Shown here in pieces: positions 53,341-64,000 of a stretch of DNA of 64,000 bases (position 1 is its first letter; each line of letters begins with the position of its first letter). The position numbers were made by a program, and so were the translations under genes. The DNA lies in the NCBI GenBank assembly GCA_029168955.1, contig JAPDOI010001573.1, positions 33,501-97,500 on the forward strand. The letters are read 5' to 3'. The stretch is from Aplectana chamaeleonis. Lineage: Eukaryota; Nematoda; Chromadorea; Rhabditida; Cosmocercidae. The notes beneath the pieces were generated by a model that saw only the letters and a program-made list of their open reading frames with translations, was not told the DNA's origin and searched no databases.

Positions 53341-53666
53341 GAACCAGGGTACTGCACGAGGTGCGGGTCGGCCCGTTTCGCTCAGACCCCCACTCTTATG
53401 TCGATTTCGCTCAGAACCCCCTCCCAAGGAGCGTGAGAAGGGAAGTTTTGACCGTGTTTTACCCTTCCCCCTCCCCACCTACAGCTGATGTGTTGAAACA
53501 GTGTTTATCTAGCAGGTTCGCTTCTAGTGTTTGATTGCAGTTGAATTACTCTTGTCGTATCAAATTGGTGAAGCTAGTGCTAAGCGAAAAAATTGAGGAT
53601 GTTTGCAAGGACGAACAGCGCCCATCGCATTTATGTAGAGAGGGGCTGAAAGTGCAAAAGTGTATG

Positions 53667-54140
53667 TATAGTGGAGTCCACCAAGAGTGTCTCATTTACT
53701 TAGCAATGAGAAGCGGTCGGCTGGGGATCAATGTGCATGAATCCCATACAGGGTGAGCGGAATTCCGCGTTTCGCGTTCCGAAAACCGCAAAAAACGCTG
53801 CGGAATGCGAAAATATCGGGTCATCTGCGACGCAGGGAAACATCAGATAAATTCTGAATTATTCCGCGTTTCGCGTTCCGAAAACCGCAGTTCCGCGCAT
53901 TTTCAGGCGTTTCGCGCCCGATTTCCGAAACCCGAGAAAAAACATTTCTGTTTCGAAACCCGAAAACCGATTTCCGAAATTTCATATTTTTATTCCGCTC
54001 ATCCCTGATCCCATACCAGCACGCTCGATACCGATCGAGCGAGAGCGGTTGTGCTGCAACGAGTTTCATGTTCATTGATCTCCAATCGACCGCTTCTCAT
54101 TGACAAGTAAATGAGACACTCTTGGTTGACTACACTATAT
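53667..54140. repeat. Second copy of the 204-bp palindrome, interrupted
   Basis: 53667-53748 and 54008-54140 together match the palindrome at 51571-51774. The break lies after ATCCCATA, exactly where the intact copy reads GAATCCCATACCAGCACGCT. Confidence 0.9.
53749..54007. mobile_element. Small hAT-like element with TTCCGCG words, copy 2
   Basis: CAGGGTGAGCGGAATTCCGC at the left and ATTCCGCTCATCCCTG at the right, with a perfect 8-bp duplication ATCCCATA (53741-53748 and 54008-54015). The interior repeats TTCCGCGTTTCGCGTTCCG. The uninterrupted palindrome at 51571-51774 provides the empty site. Confidence 0.95.
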
Positions 54141-54310
54141 AGTGCATTCCAGCAAATTTCGTACATGTACTTATCAATGCCGGCAGAAGATCAATATGCA
54201 TGACTTCCTATGCAAAGCACTCGCCACCGATTGAGCGAGAGCGGTTGTGCTGCCATGAGTTTCAAGCACATCGATCTTCGACCAACCGCTTCTCATTGGT
54301 AATTAGGCTC

Positions 54311-56460
54311 CGTCCATACGTGGCGAGAGCGTGCGATTACGCAAAATCGATGGTCATCGTGAGCACACGATTCGCTAGCCGCTCACAGACGCTCCTTCTC
54401 GCGCGCCCTCGCCCGCTCGCTCGCACGCTTACGCCAGCACCACGAAGCAAACAGCAGGTTTCGCTTAGTGCTCCATCACTAAAGCAGGTGGCATTAAACC
54501 CGTAGCAAAACTACTGCCCTTGTTTTCCATAATCCCTCCGCGGAAGTTGAAAACCGTGGGAAATCATCAGCCGTTGCGCCGACTCGAGCGATTGATCACC
54601 CGATCAAACGTTTTCAATCGAATCAACACGAGGTGGGGGGTGATTGACTGTGTTAATTTGCGGGCAGCGTTGAGGAGCGTGAAGAGGCGCACAACAGCGG
54701 GAGCGCCTGCTCGCGACGCATGGACGCTGCCTTAGATGTGCAACTTTTGGTGAACTACGTTATAACTGCTTACAGTCTGTGCTGTGTAATAGAATGCAGA
54801 TGGGGGAGTTCTGATCCCGCTCGAAGTTTATGTTTATGCAAAATGCGGATCGTGATAGAAGGATATTTGAGTCAAGCAGGGTCTATTCACCCTTTGTATA
54901 CACTTTCACCCTCTAGGATGGAGGGGGCGTATGGGCTCACACTTTCTCAGGTGTGGTCCCACCGCAAGTCGACAGTTTTGAAAATTATGAGTCACGAGAG
55001 TAGGATATTTGAGTCAGGCGTCGTTGATTTACCCTGCATACGAAATTTCACCGTCTGAGATCTACGCTGAAGGGCGTACTCGTAAACGTCGAAGAAAAAA
55101 AAACGTGCGTCTTCGAAAAAAGAAGGTTTTTAGAAGGTTACAAGTTAAATAGTAAATGAGTTATTTGGAAAAATTCCTGGCTTTGAGAAACTAGACTTTA
55201 TACTCTACCGTCTGCAAGCTTCTGCAAATCTGAAGAATGCCTTTTAAGAACATTTACCTGTTGTGGGTTCTTCTCTAAAATGCGCTGTGGGTCAACATCT
55301 GACGAAGTTAAGTACTGAGAAAACGCGAATCGGTGATTCGGATTTTGGATCACTCGGATTTTGACCTTTTCTCGGTGAGTCGGAATCCGAGTTTCCGAGT
55401 CGGATACAAGATGGTATAATTCAAAAAGTTTATCGAAAATTGATAGTCTGGTAAAAATCCTCAAAAAAAAGATTTTTCTAATCTCGAAATATTTGCAAAC
55501 CAAACAGATGTGATCACCTTTCACAATCTCTCCAAAGTGAGTGTAATGTTAAAGCATTAGTCTAAAAGAGTATCATGAGTATCAATCCTTCACATCGAAT
55601 TCGTAAATACCCGTGAGTTTCCGTCTAATCCACTTAAAAAAGGATTGCTCGTTCGATCAATACACATGGTTTTTGGTAGGCAATCGGGCCCTCAATGCGC
55701 CATAAGGGGTATGGTATATTTTTGCGACACACTGTCGCGTCGCTCTGCACAGCGACAGCGACCGCCTGTCGCGGAGCTTCCACCCTTTAAACCTGTCGCA
55801 GAGTGTTGCAAGCTTCGGTCGCGACAGGGACAGTGGCAGCGACAGGATTCAGCCCATTCGCCGTATGTCGGCCCTCCGCGTCACGCGCGTTGAAAATGAC
55901 TTCGACCATTTTTGTCTCTGCCGTCCCGCCGCAGTTTCTTTCTATCTGTTGATGTTACTTTGTTACTACCTGTCCATAAACTCTATAAAAATAATTATTT
56001 CCCCTATTTCACTGTTTTCTTAAATAGAGCAAACGGCGGCGAAGAGGTAAGAGACTCAGAGACAGAAATATGATTCGGTGACAAGTCGTGGTCACGCCCA
56101 CTTTCTCTCGCTCTGCAGAGCGACGTCACGAATTTCGCGGCGGCGCCACTCTTAAAGGCCTTATAGTCGCACAGACAACTCAAACCAAGAGAATCAATGC
56201 CAATCATGCGCAAAATCTGAGCTGATGATGCGCAAAAAAAGCGGCGTAAATTTTACGATGCGCGCGAATTGGATGTCTGCAGTGTACAGGCGATAAAACG
56301 GCGAAATTCACTTGGTTCCTACGCGTGCTGGTGTGAAGCAGAGGTTAGAGACAGTGAGAGAGCGTAGGGTAGATAGGCGTATCGCGCGCAGCTCGCGCCT
56401 CGAATGATGTGAATTACGACTTTTATAGAGGGTAACTACGCACCTGTATGGCTACTGTAG
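54311..56460. other. GC-rich repeats and unassigned sequence
   Basis: 54311-54480 is rich in CGCTCGC and GCGCGCCCTCGCCC words. 55310-55405 is a small TCGGATT/GAGTCGG word array. 55720-55870 repeats TGTCGCG and GCGACAG and resembles 51950-52020. 56318-56440 is a copy of the GGAGCGGAGG-type repeat (TGCTGGTGTGAAGCAGAGGT). No gene was recognised. Confidence 0.45.
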
Positions 56461-56514
56461 AATGGAATATCGAGTCGTGACATAAGATACGCTTGTTTGA
56501 GTTACAGGGCATGC

Positions 56515-56765
56515 CGAGTCTACCAATATCCGACTCATTATCCGATCCGAATCATGACATTTTTCGGATATTCGGTATCCGAATCATTATCCGACTCATG
56601 GCACATTTCGGTGATTCAGATTTCGAATCAAACGGATTTTGGCGTTCTTTCGGTTAATCGGTTTTTATGTCATTCAGATTTTGACGTTTTTTCGGTGATT
56701 CGGGTTTTAAATCATGAAAATTTCGGTTCACTCGGATGGATATCCGAAAATGAGTGAGTCGGATC
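56515..56765. repeat. Word array of TCCGAATCAT / ATTCGG
   Basis: Repeats of ATCCGACTCATTATCCGA, GATTCGGTTTT-like and TTTTTCGGTGATTC words cover the region. It resembles the element ends at 5285-5562 and 58790-58990, but no inverted terminal repeat with a target duplication could be defined. Confidence 0.65.
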
Positions 56766-56817
56766 CAATGTATAGCCCTCAGCATTCCAAACAGGAGTGA
56801 CAGATGCAGCTTTCAGA

Positions 56818-56969
56818 TGTCTGAGGCTCTAAGAAGAGTATCTAGGAAGGCTATGTCTGATAACGCGATCAGTTATCTGATGCGATTGAATTTCGAGCGG
56901 GCCCTCTTAAAAAGGTTGCCACCCAGGAATGAATCCCTAGAGTATTCGATTCTTAAATTTATCCGCTGA
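56818..56969 (+). CDS. Candidate terminal exon, unidentified
   Basis: After acceptor-like CAGCTTTCAG the frame reads MSEALRRVSRKAMSDNAISY, LMRLNFERALLKRLPPRNES and LEYSILKFIR, then TGA. Amphipathic, basic composition and lack of repeat similarity make it plausible coding sequence. The following open frame at 57001-57183 shows no continuity. No family was recognised; 57184-58261 has only weak ORFs. Confidence 0.3.
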
Positions 56970-58261
56970 AAGGAGTTGTAGGCTGTGCTTTTTCCATGGG
57001 GTGGTACAGGAGAATCGGTTAGCAAGTTGGTTACATACTTATTACCAAATGAATCCAGAAGGTCGTTTTATAACAGTCGTTATAACCAGCTGTGAAAATG
57101 GTGAAAACATTCTCAAAGTTACCCTTCTAGCTAAATGGGTTTCTCCAAGCAAAATCATTTTGACGGTGGCCGAAACGCTTTAACAAAACGGAACATCAGG
57201 TGAGTGGAGTGGGGGAGTCTACAAGGAATTGAACATATTTTTTGAGGACGATTTCCGTGGATAACATTTCAAGTCCCCGAAACAAACCGTTGTGGTAGTC
57301 CACATGGAAAAGTCCTAGGCTTTTTGAAGAAGGACTTCTACTTGGTTGAGAATGTTTATGCGTTACCAATTGCGCTTGCCACTGCTTTTTCACTGGTTTA
57401 CGTTTCTGAACAGCAAAATGAAACCGTTTGTGTGATTTTACTAACATCGTGTCTTTTTTTCAATAGTAAGTATTGAGTGCCTTTTTTTGGTACTAGAATA
57501 GAACCGAAGAAAAATAAGTCATTTTTAAAACCACAAAGTTCTTATATGAAGAATAACAAAACGGTTTTATTTTTAGAGTAAAAGTTTCAGCCACGGGAAT
57601 CGGTTCTCGAGAAATATTGATACTTTTTCGTGGACTCATCCACTTCATTTCCCTGTTCCTCTTTATTTTTTGTTGGAACACTTCTGTAAGCACCGAACCA
57701 CATTTGCTTGGAGATCCCCTTTCTGATAGAACTTACTTTGCTTTTTCTCTATCGCAAATGTGATCAGCAGCGTTAGCAAAGAATTCAGTAATTTTGTTGA
57801 AGAAATTGCGCAGTGCTACAAAAAGTGAGTGTTTGGTAGAACAGCGTCAGCATCCACATAGACGGAGCGTTCGTGGCTATTTACCAGAATATGCATCAAA
57901 ACCCCAATCATGCTAGAGATGCCAGTCGATGGCACAGTAGTAGCGTCTTTTTCTTTGTGTCTCCAGCGCAAGAGGTGGAGTGGAGAGCGCAGCAAGCGCG
58001 AGGGAAAGTGGGCGCGGCATGCCTGGTTGTCAATGGTACCGCAACCGGCCATTCCAGCGGTGATTACCTCTGCACTCGAGATTGTATCAACATGAAGCAA
58101 AAGAATGTTTATAGAACTTTCCAGACTGCACAGTACATACTAATAACCCAACATTGTCAACAACGAGCAACATTAACTTTTCAACAAAGAGAGGATCTTT
58201 TATGAGATACACCTAGACTGAAAACGTCACTTGTTACACACATTCCTACATACAGAAGGCA

Positions 58262-58396
58262 CCAATCCTAGTGATACTTTGCGCTCCCTATTGAAGGTTG
58301 ACGCAAACTCGGTGCCATATGCTATAACATAGAAGCAACGAGTTCGCGCCAACTTTCAATCGGGAACGCAAGGTATCACTAGGATCCATGCAGACT
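58262..58396. repeat. Hairpin repeat (CACTCGGTGCAC family), full copy
   Basis: CCAATCCTAGTGATACTTTG pairs with CAAGGTATCACTAGGATCC, and TTGACGCAAACTCGGTGCCA pairs with AACGAGTTCGCGCCAA. Same organisation as 10303-10449 and 46456-46611. Confidence 0.8.
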
Positions 58397-58775
58397 GTGA
58401 TCATGAACTCTTACTTGACTTTTTCTGCGTATCTATTCAGGACTAAACAACTTGACGCAAACAAAACCATTACTTTCTGATAGAATGTTAGAAAAGGACT
58501 CTATGCCTATGCCATCATTGTTGTGCCACTTCTACCCGCTTCTTCTTTTTGCTCAGTGTTCGCCATTTTCGCTGTAAATCACTCAAAATCTGAGAAATGT
58601 CTCTGGGATCAACCTCCCCTTGTAAGCGCACGTCGACAGTAACATGGAATCCTGAAAGCAAGCGGATCAAAACAGTTTCTGAACACAGTGCATTGCAAAG
58701 CAAAATCGAACTCCGCGAAATCGTCTATGACTATTCCCTCACAAACACGTTTTTCACAACATGTTCCGTTGCAAC

Positions 58776-59614
58776 TATACTTGTTATCCGAAGGTAATTT
58801 TCCGGATAATGGATCGATTCGGATAATGCCGATTTTGAATTTTCCGGATATTGGTTCGATTCAGATATGTAATGCGCTTTTTCAAATTTTCGGATAATGG
58901 ATCGATTCAGATAATGCCGATTTTCCAATGATTCGGATACGGATATCCGGTCGGATAATTTCGGATAACGTCGGATATTTTCGGAACAAAGTTGACGCAA
59001 AATAAACCAGGTACTCAAGGCAAGCCTTTGAAAACATCCATAATTGAGCAAACAGTAGTACTTCATTCCATTTGCAGCATGCTCACATACAAACTTCAAG
59101 CTTCATATATGCATATTAATAAAAATATGAAAACAAATCTTCAATTACTCTATCGTCGTTGGAAGGCACAACATTATCCACAACTAGCTATTAAAAAGTA
59201 TGCAAAGCGACTATACAAAAAACTTCTACACTGAATAACTAGCCACTTGGTCATCTCACTTGACCACGCCCATTTTTCGGCGCCGCAATGACTTACGATT
59301 TCGAAAGGAGGAAAATCCTGGGTTGATGTACTAAATAGGAGGTACGGAAAATGGGCGTGGCCTAGTGCAATTTTATCCCACTTTATCCAAAAATTATCTG
59401 ATTTTATCCGAAATTTTACCCGAATTTTATCCGATTTTATCCGAATTTTCGACCCTTCGGATAATGGTTCGATTCAGATAATGCCGATTTTAAACTTCCC
59501 GGATATTGGTTCGATTCAGATAATGCGTGTTTTCCAATTTTCGGATATCGGATTATCCTAATTTCGGATATCCCGTCGGATATCCGAAAAGGAGTGATCC
59601 GGATACTAAGTATA
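58776..59614. mobile_element. hAT-like element with TCGGATA word-array ends, second kind
   Basis: The ends are TATACTTGTTATCCG and its near complement CGGATACTAAGTATA, flanked by a perfect 8-bp duplication GTTGCAAC (58768-58775 and 59615-59622; this octamer is itself palindromic). The left and right arms are arrays of TTCGGATA/TTTTCCGGATAATGG words (58790-58990 and 59395-59612). The interior holds an 80-codon AT-rich ORF (58992-59234) without known motifs. Confidence 0.88.
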
Positions 59615-59688
59615 GTTGCAACCCCCGCAAAAAACCGATGCTGGCAAAATTTCTGCCTCACCGCTATTTTTGCTGCTAGCTTCAGCAG

Positions 59689-61019
59689 TAGACTATGTCA
59701 ACGAATATTCGGAAAACGAATATTCGGCCGAATAAACGAATAATCGAATAATTCGATTAATCGGAAAAGTCAATTTTTTGGATAATTCGTTTATTCGAAT
59801 ATTCGGAAAAGTCAATTTTTCGAATAATTCGTTTATTCGACTATTCGTAAAAGTCAATTTTTCGAATAATTCGTTCATTCGAACATTCTGAAAAGTCAAT
59901 ATTTCGAATAATTCGTTTATTCGAATATTCGAACGGCCCAACACTCGAATATTCGGCCGAATAAACAAATAATTTCAGAAAAATAAGAAGCAGAGGCTCC
60001 GGCACATGTCCGTTTTTGCGGTTCAGAGGTGAAATGTCCCTGATCAAACTGGTGGAAAGTCCGAATATAATCGGAATACTCCAATATAAAACATGAGATA
60101 GTCAGAAACCTAATGGTGGAGTATCTCGCTCTTCACCGAATTTGTGGGCAGACGTAACAGATACCGTTTTTCGTTTGATGGAGTATGTCCCAAACAGATT
60201 CGAGCGATGTTCCAGAAACGGCTACCTTACGCTGCTTGAGTATTACGTAATACTTAATTGCCATGAATTTAGGTCAATCGCTGCAACTTTGAGCCAGTTC
60301 TTATTAAACATCCACCTTATATTTTTGCAGAGGTGAAATGTCTCCAACCCAACTGGGTGCTATCTTAGCGATGGGGGCCACTATGGCGCGATGGACTTGG
60401 CCACGACCATTTTACTGTGCCGCACTAAATTTGAGCACCTACCCGGGGTTTCCCTCCCTTGCCAAACTCGGGAGAATCATTGCGGCACGGGAAAATGGGC
60501 GTGGTCATGTGCAATACAACAGTGCCCCCCCCCCGCTCAGAGAGCTCCCTAAACTGATAGGAAATTCGGATATTGTTGGTAGATATTGTTTAGAAAATCC
60601 AGAGAATTTGATCGTATCGTTTAATAATTACTCATAGACAGTGGTAAATGTTAGTTTGAATACTCTTATGACATAATGTGGAACGTCTTTTTTGTGGAAG
60701 TACATTGGCATAACTTTGATCTATATAATACTATACAAAAAAAGGTCAAGAGAGTTGGAAGTGCCGCGAACGGTGGTTTGATTATGCGTCCGTACTTCTT
60801 ATTCGAATACTCGCGATTTTGGCCGAATATTCGAATTATTCGTATTCGAATAATTCGATTATTCGGAAGAGTCAAATTTTCGAATAAATCGTTTATTCGA
60901 ATATTCGGAAAAGTCAATTTTTCGAATAATTCGTTTATTCGAACATTCGAAAGAGTCAATTTTCCGGATTATTCGTTTATTCGAATCTTCGAAAATTTTT
61001 ATTCGTTTGATATATTCTA
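59689..61019. mobile_element. Probable element with GAATATTCG word-array ends
   Basis: TAGACTATGTCAACGAATA at 59689 and its imperfect complement ending at 61019 (TATTCGTTTGATATATTCTA) enclose two arrays of TCGAATAATTCGTTTATTCG units (59700-59960 and 60795-61005). The middle contains GAGGTGAAATGTC twice and a GGGAAAATGGGCGTGGTCAT segment shared with 600-640, 6385 and 59350. No clean target duplication was seen. Confidence 0.65.
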
Positions 61020-61146
61020 GTTTGCTATTGGTCAATTTCGAAATCTCAAACTGCACGCAACGCGCAAAAGCCAGCGAGAGCCAAACGCCGAAGTGTAATA
61101 AGGCCCTTACGGCTTCGCAAAATTGAGGCCTTTGCGCAGCAGCACC

Positions 61147-61375
61147 GGGATTTTGATCGAATCCACAGCGCGGGAGCAGTTCGGCTGGCACACGTGACGC
61201 GCGCGGCGGAAAACTGCCGTACGCAAGTCGTCGTTGGAACGCGTTAACCGAGCGCCAACTAGTTTTCTCGTCAGACGCCCCACGGTTAACGCGCTCCAAC
61301 GACGACGTACGCGCGGCGGTTTTCGCGACACGTGTACCAGCCGAACTGCTCTCGCGCTGTGGATACGATTAACCT
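61147..61375. repeat. GC-rich palindrome, about 230 bp
   Basis: Left arm GATCGAATCCACAGCGCG, AGCAGTTCGGCTGG and GTCGTCGTTGGAACGCGTTA pairs with right arm TTAACGCGCTCCAACGACGA, CCAGCCGAACTGCT and CGCGCTGTGGATACGATT. It may have a small insertion or deletion near the tip. No coding signal. Confidence 0.85.
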
Positions 61376-61437
61376 CCCAGCAGCATCATTGAAGTTACAT
61401 GACTTCTGCGGCTCCAACGGGCATGTTATGAAACGCA

Positions 61438-61665
61438 TTAATTTCCGCGAGACCAAAATGGCAAGAGACCTTTTATAATCGTACTGTTGCCCTCACCTTC
61501 CCGCACAGTGCTGGTAAACGATTCGCACACGAAGCCTTTCTCGTCGAATTTCTCAAAGATGTCCTTGTGTTCCTGGGTCTTTGCTCGTTCAATCAATTTT
61601 TGCAGCGATAAATGCTCGATTCCCTGTCGAGGAACAGCCACTCGTCCACAACCGATTTCGTTCAC
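61438..61665 (-). CDS. Candidate exon of an unidentified host gene
   Basis: The minus-strand frame reads VAVPRQGIEHLSLQKLIERA, KTQEHKDIFEKFDEKGFVCE and SFTSTVREG, then meets a good donor (GGGAAG/GTGAGG) at 61496; without splicing it continues to WSRGN and TAA at 61438. Possible acceptors are at 61632 (CCTCGACAG) and 61666 (GAATTGAG). The charged helical composition and codon use look genuinely coding. It is flanked by a palindrome at 61147-61375. No family was recognised. Confidence 0.45.
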   Translation of the reverse strand: MNEIGCGRVAVPRQGIEHLSLQKLIERAKTQEHKDIFEKFDEKGFVCESFTSTVREGEGNSTIIKGLLPFWSRGN

Positions 61666-62229
61666 CTCAATTCAACAGTACAAAAAGAAAATCTTCTAAG
61701 CATGAAGATAGTTTTTATGGAACCATTGTTTGCTCCTATCAAAACTTCACAAGAGAATGCACCCGAAATCAAACCTTCGTCACGGTTGGGCAATGCTCTG
61801 AAGTCCACCCGGAAAGTGCGACGTTATGATTTCTCAAGAGAGCCTGTGACGCGGTCGGTCCCATAGCGACTGCCCGCACGCACGCGCCGCTCGCGTCGGA
61901 TTGATTCTAACGGTGGCGTCAGTATCAGCTCCTACCGAGTGCGGTCGCTCTGTTGTTCACCCCATTCTCTTTTTTTGCTGGCGTCGTGCCCACTGGAAAA
62001 AACCATCGATTGGCAACACGCTTTTTTTGATCGCACAGGTCGACGAACTCAAACGGATTTTTCAACATTCCAGAGGCAGACGGGCACAGATGGCTCATCG
62101 GTCAACTCTGACGCTGGCTTCAAACAACACCAAGTTTCATCCCCTAGCTTGGCAAGGTCGATTATACCTCTTGGCAAGGTCGATTATACTCTTATCGCCC
62201 CTCTTTTTTTCAATGCACAAAGAACCACT

Positions 62230-62690
62230 AATGAGGTATAGTCTACAGCAATGGAAGTAGGACCTGGAGAGGTTGCGGATTCTTCTTAACATACTGTAGC
62301 CTGATAGTGTTATCACTCATTTTCTCGAGAAAACTAAAATTGGTCGGTGAGTTTCGGCTTCCGCTCTCACATTTTCACCTGTTTTCATTGCTTCCACAGA
62401 TGTATGATCCATCACTGATCGAGAGATCGCCGCGTCGAACACAAGTGGCACGCACGCAAGCGAGGAAATGATGATCCCATCACTACCTCCTCGCTTGCGT
62501 GCAAGCCACATGTGTTCGACGCGGCGCTCTCTCGACCAGTGATCGACGATAGTCGTATCGGTGAATACACAGACTCTATCAAAGCTGCTCCGAAAAAAAA
62601 TGAGTAATACCACTAACAAACTACCGTATGTTAAGACGAGTCCGCAACCTCACCAGGTCCTACTAACATTGCTGTAGACTATATATGTGT
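62230..62690. repeat. Foldback element, about 455 bp
   Basis: TATAGTCTACAGCAATG and GTAGGACCTGGAGAGGTTGC at 62236-62275 pair with complements at 62637-62683. The inner arms TCACTGATCGAGAGATCGCC and AGCGAGGAAATGATGAT pair with 62465-62545. The tip is a strong hairpin around GTGCGTGC. No gene. Confidence 0.85.
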
Positions 62691-63014
62691 GGAAGGGAAT
62701 ATCTGTTCAAACTAGCGATGTTATCAGATCTGGAAGCTCACCAATGAAAATACATGAGAACAAGTAGTTCAAAGGAACCTGTGTCCCAAAAACTGAAAAA
62801 AGCCCGTAGAAAAAAGACTGATGAGGGCGAAACTCATGTAAGGAAAAGAACGAAACTGACCCAACCACATCATGTACTAGCGTCTTGCGTACAGCCAGTT
62901 CGTGGTGGTCTCCCTCCCCATCCCCCACCCAAAAAAAACACTAAGCTTTGCGTCAGTGTTAAAGGCAGTATAATAGAATTCACGATAGAACACCGTATTA
63001 TACTTTTCGATGTT

Positions 63015-63180
63015 TTTGGGTAGGTACCCTCTATAAAACGTCGAAATTCACATCATTCGAGACGCGAGCGGCGCGCGCGTCGCCTCGGTCTCCGTCTGCC
63101 CTACGCTCTCTTACTGTCTCTAACCTCCTTTCCGCACCAGCACGCATGGGAACCAAGTGAATTTCGTCGTTTTATAGCCT
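63015..63180 (-). repeat. GGTGCGGAAAGGAGG dispersed repeat, inverted copy
   Basis: TCTAACCTCCTTTCCGCACC and CCCATGCGTGC here are the reverse complement of the blocks at 56318 and 42929. The flank AACCAAGTGAATTTCGTCGT matches 56300 in reverse, giving a unit of about 165 bp. A shorter copy lies at 63700-63790 (CTAGCCTCCGCTCCGC). The remaining sequence to 64000 shows no gene. Confidence 0.72.
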
Positions 63181-64000
63181 ATAAGTACATTAAGAGGAGG
63201 TTAGTAGGGAAAAATCCCCACAGAACACTCAAATAGCGAACCAAAACTGTTTAGATAAATCTCTGAAAAAATTAATTATGCCTGTTTGTGTGTTTCGGTA
63301 AACTGCGAACTACGCATCAAACCTGACGTCTGGGAAATAGTTTCGCGCTTCAAAGTTTTCAGGTAAGTGGCTTTGCTTTCTGTTTCCTGTACCAAAAATT
63401 ACTTAAAAATAAGAGGTGCCAATGTACATGCTGGAATGTTAGAACCTTTCGCGATGAAGAATATTCGAAAATTCGGTGCCTGTTCCTACGGTGAAACGAA
63501 CGCAGGACAACTGTTATAGAAGGTGGGCGGGATGACCCAATGGTGTTGGCTGGCCCACGAGATGTTCACCCACCTCCTGGCCGTTTTTTGTCATACTTCC
63601 GTTCTTACAATTCTTAGAGGAACTCTACACTTACGTTTTTGCCAAAAAAGGGCAACTTTTTCATAGTGAACAGTGCCCACTAAGAAAAAACGAAACTCCA
63701 TCCACTCATCGCGCTTGCGTGTGCGTGCGATGCTGCTCCCCTCTACTCTTTCACTCTCTCTAGCCTCCGCTCCGCGCACACGCAAAGGTGGAAATTTCTT
63801 TTTTTTTCACAGCCTTCTATTGCCCAACATTCGGACTAGGGCAGTGGCCAGGTTCTTGCCAGCTGTTCAGTCCAGTTTACCGATAACACGAGTTACGTTG
63901 TAAAAAACGTTCTCTCGTTCAATACCCTGCACGGATTCGAAGGACAATACTTCAAGCTCCACACACAAAATAACCCTCTATTTCGAATTGCCAATCGGAT

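Noticed and set aside
57873..58205. 110-codon plus-strand ORF
   Set aside because: Both strands are open, no motif is recognised, and no splice context is convincing.

Overview
The window looks like a repeat-choked stretch of a nematode nuclear genome, probably rhabditid. Three things support this. The best gene has 53-104 nt introns with T-rich ...AG acceptors. It belongs to the MATH-BTB family, which is greatly expanded in Caenorhabditis and relatives. The repeat load is mostly mariner remnants and TTAA-flanked palindromic MITEs of a kind known from nematodes. No bacterial operon, rRNA, tRNA or CRISPR array was seen. Species cannot be told from the sequence alone.

Host coding sequence is sparse. 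The clearest gene is a MATH-BTB protein on the minus strand, with exons at 20701-20810, 20564-20647, 20296-20459, 9617-9713, 9486-9560, 1498-1594 and 1281-1438. All splice phases agree. Four introns are 53-104 nt, but two have been inflated to 10.6 kb and 7.9 kb by nested transposons. A second minus-strand gene ends at 22634, with exons 23109-23361 and 22634-22828; it carries an RVHF motif and its family was not recognised. A few orphan exon-like ORFs (29.9, 40.8, 47.1, 56.8 and 61.5 kb) are listed at low confidence.

The rest is mobile DNA, often several layers deep. (1) 10.2-19.33 kb: an LTR element with a tRNA-Pro primer-binding site. Its 3' LTR is split by a tandem S/R element, which is itself split by a 6.37-kb element with 50-bp inverted repeats, which holds further MITEs. 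(2) 31.6-33.5 kb: a mariner split by a non-LTR retrotransposon tail, itself split by an inverted-repeat element. (3) About 18 elements starting AGGCA and flanked by TTAA, some chained end to end and sharing one TTAA. An internal empty site at 39414-39417 confirms the target. (4) Seven elements with 8-bp target duplications (hAT-like). Most have termini that are dense arrays of one short word (ATCCGAT, ATTCGAAT, TTAGTCG, GGAAACGG, TTCCGCG), a different word for each element. (5) Large foldback elements at 3.4, 36.4, 39.3, 44.2, 51.6, 53.7, 61.2 and 62.2 kb.

The most unusual signals are the word-array elements, the TTAA chains, the 1.97-kb TTAA element holding a decayed foreign gene, and the way two introns of a single gene became transposon stacks.
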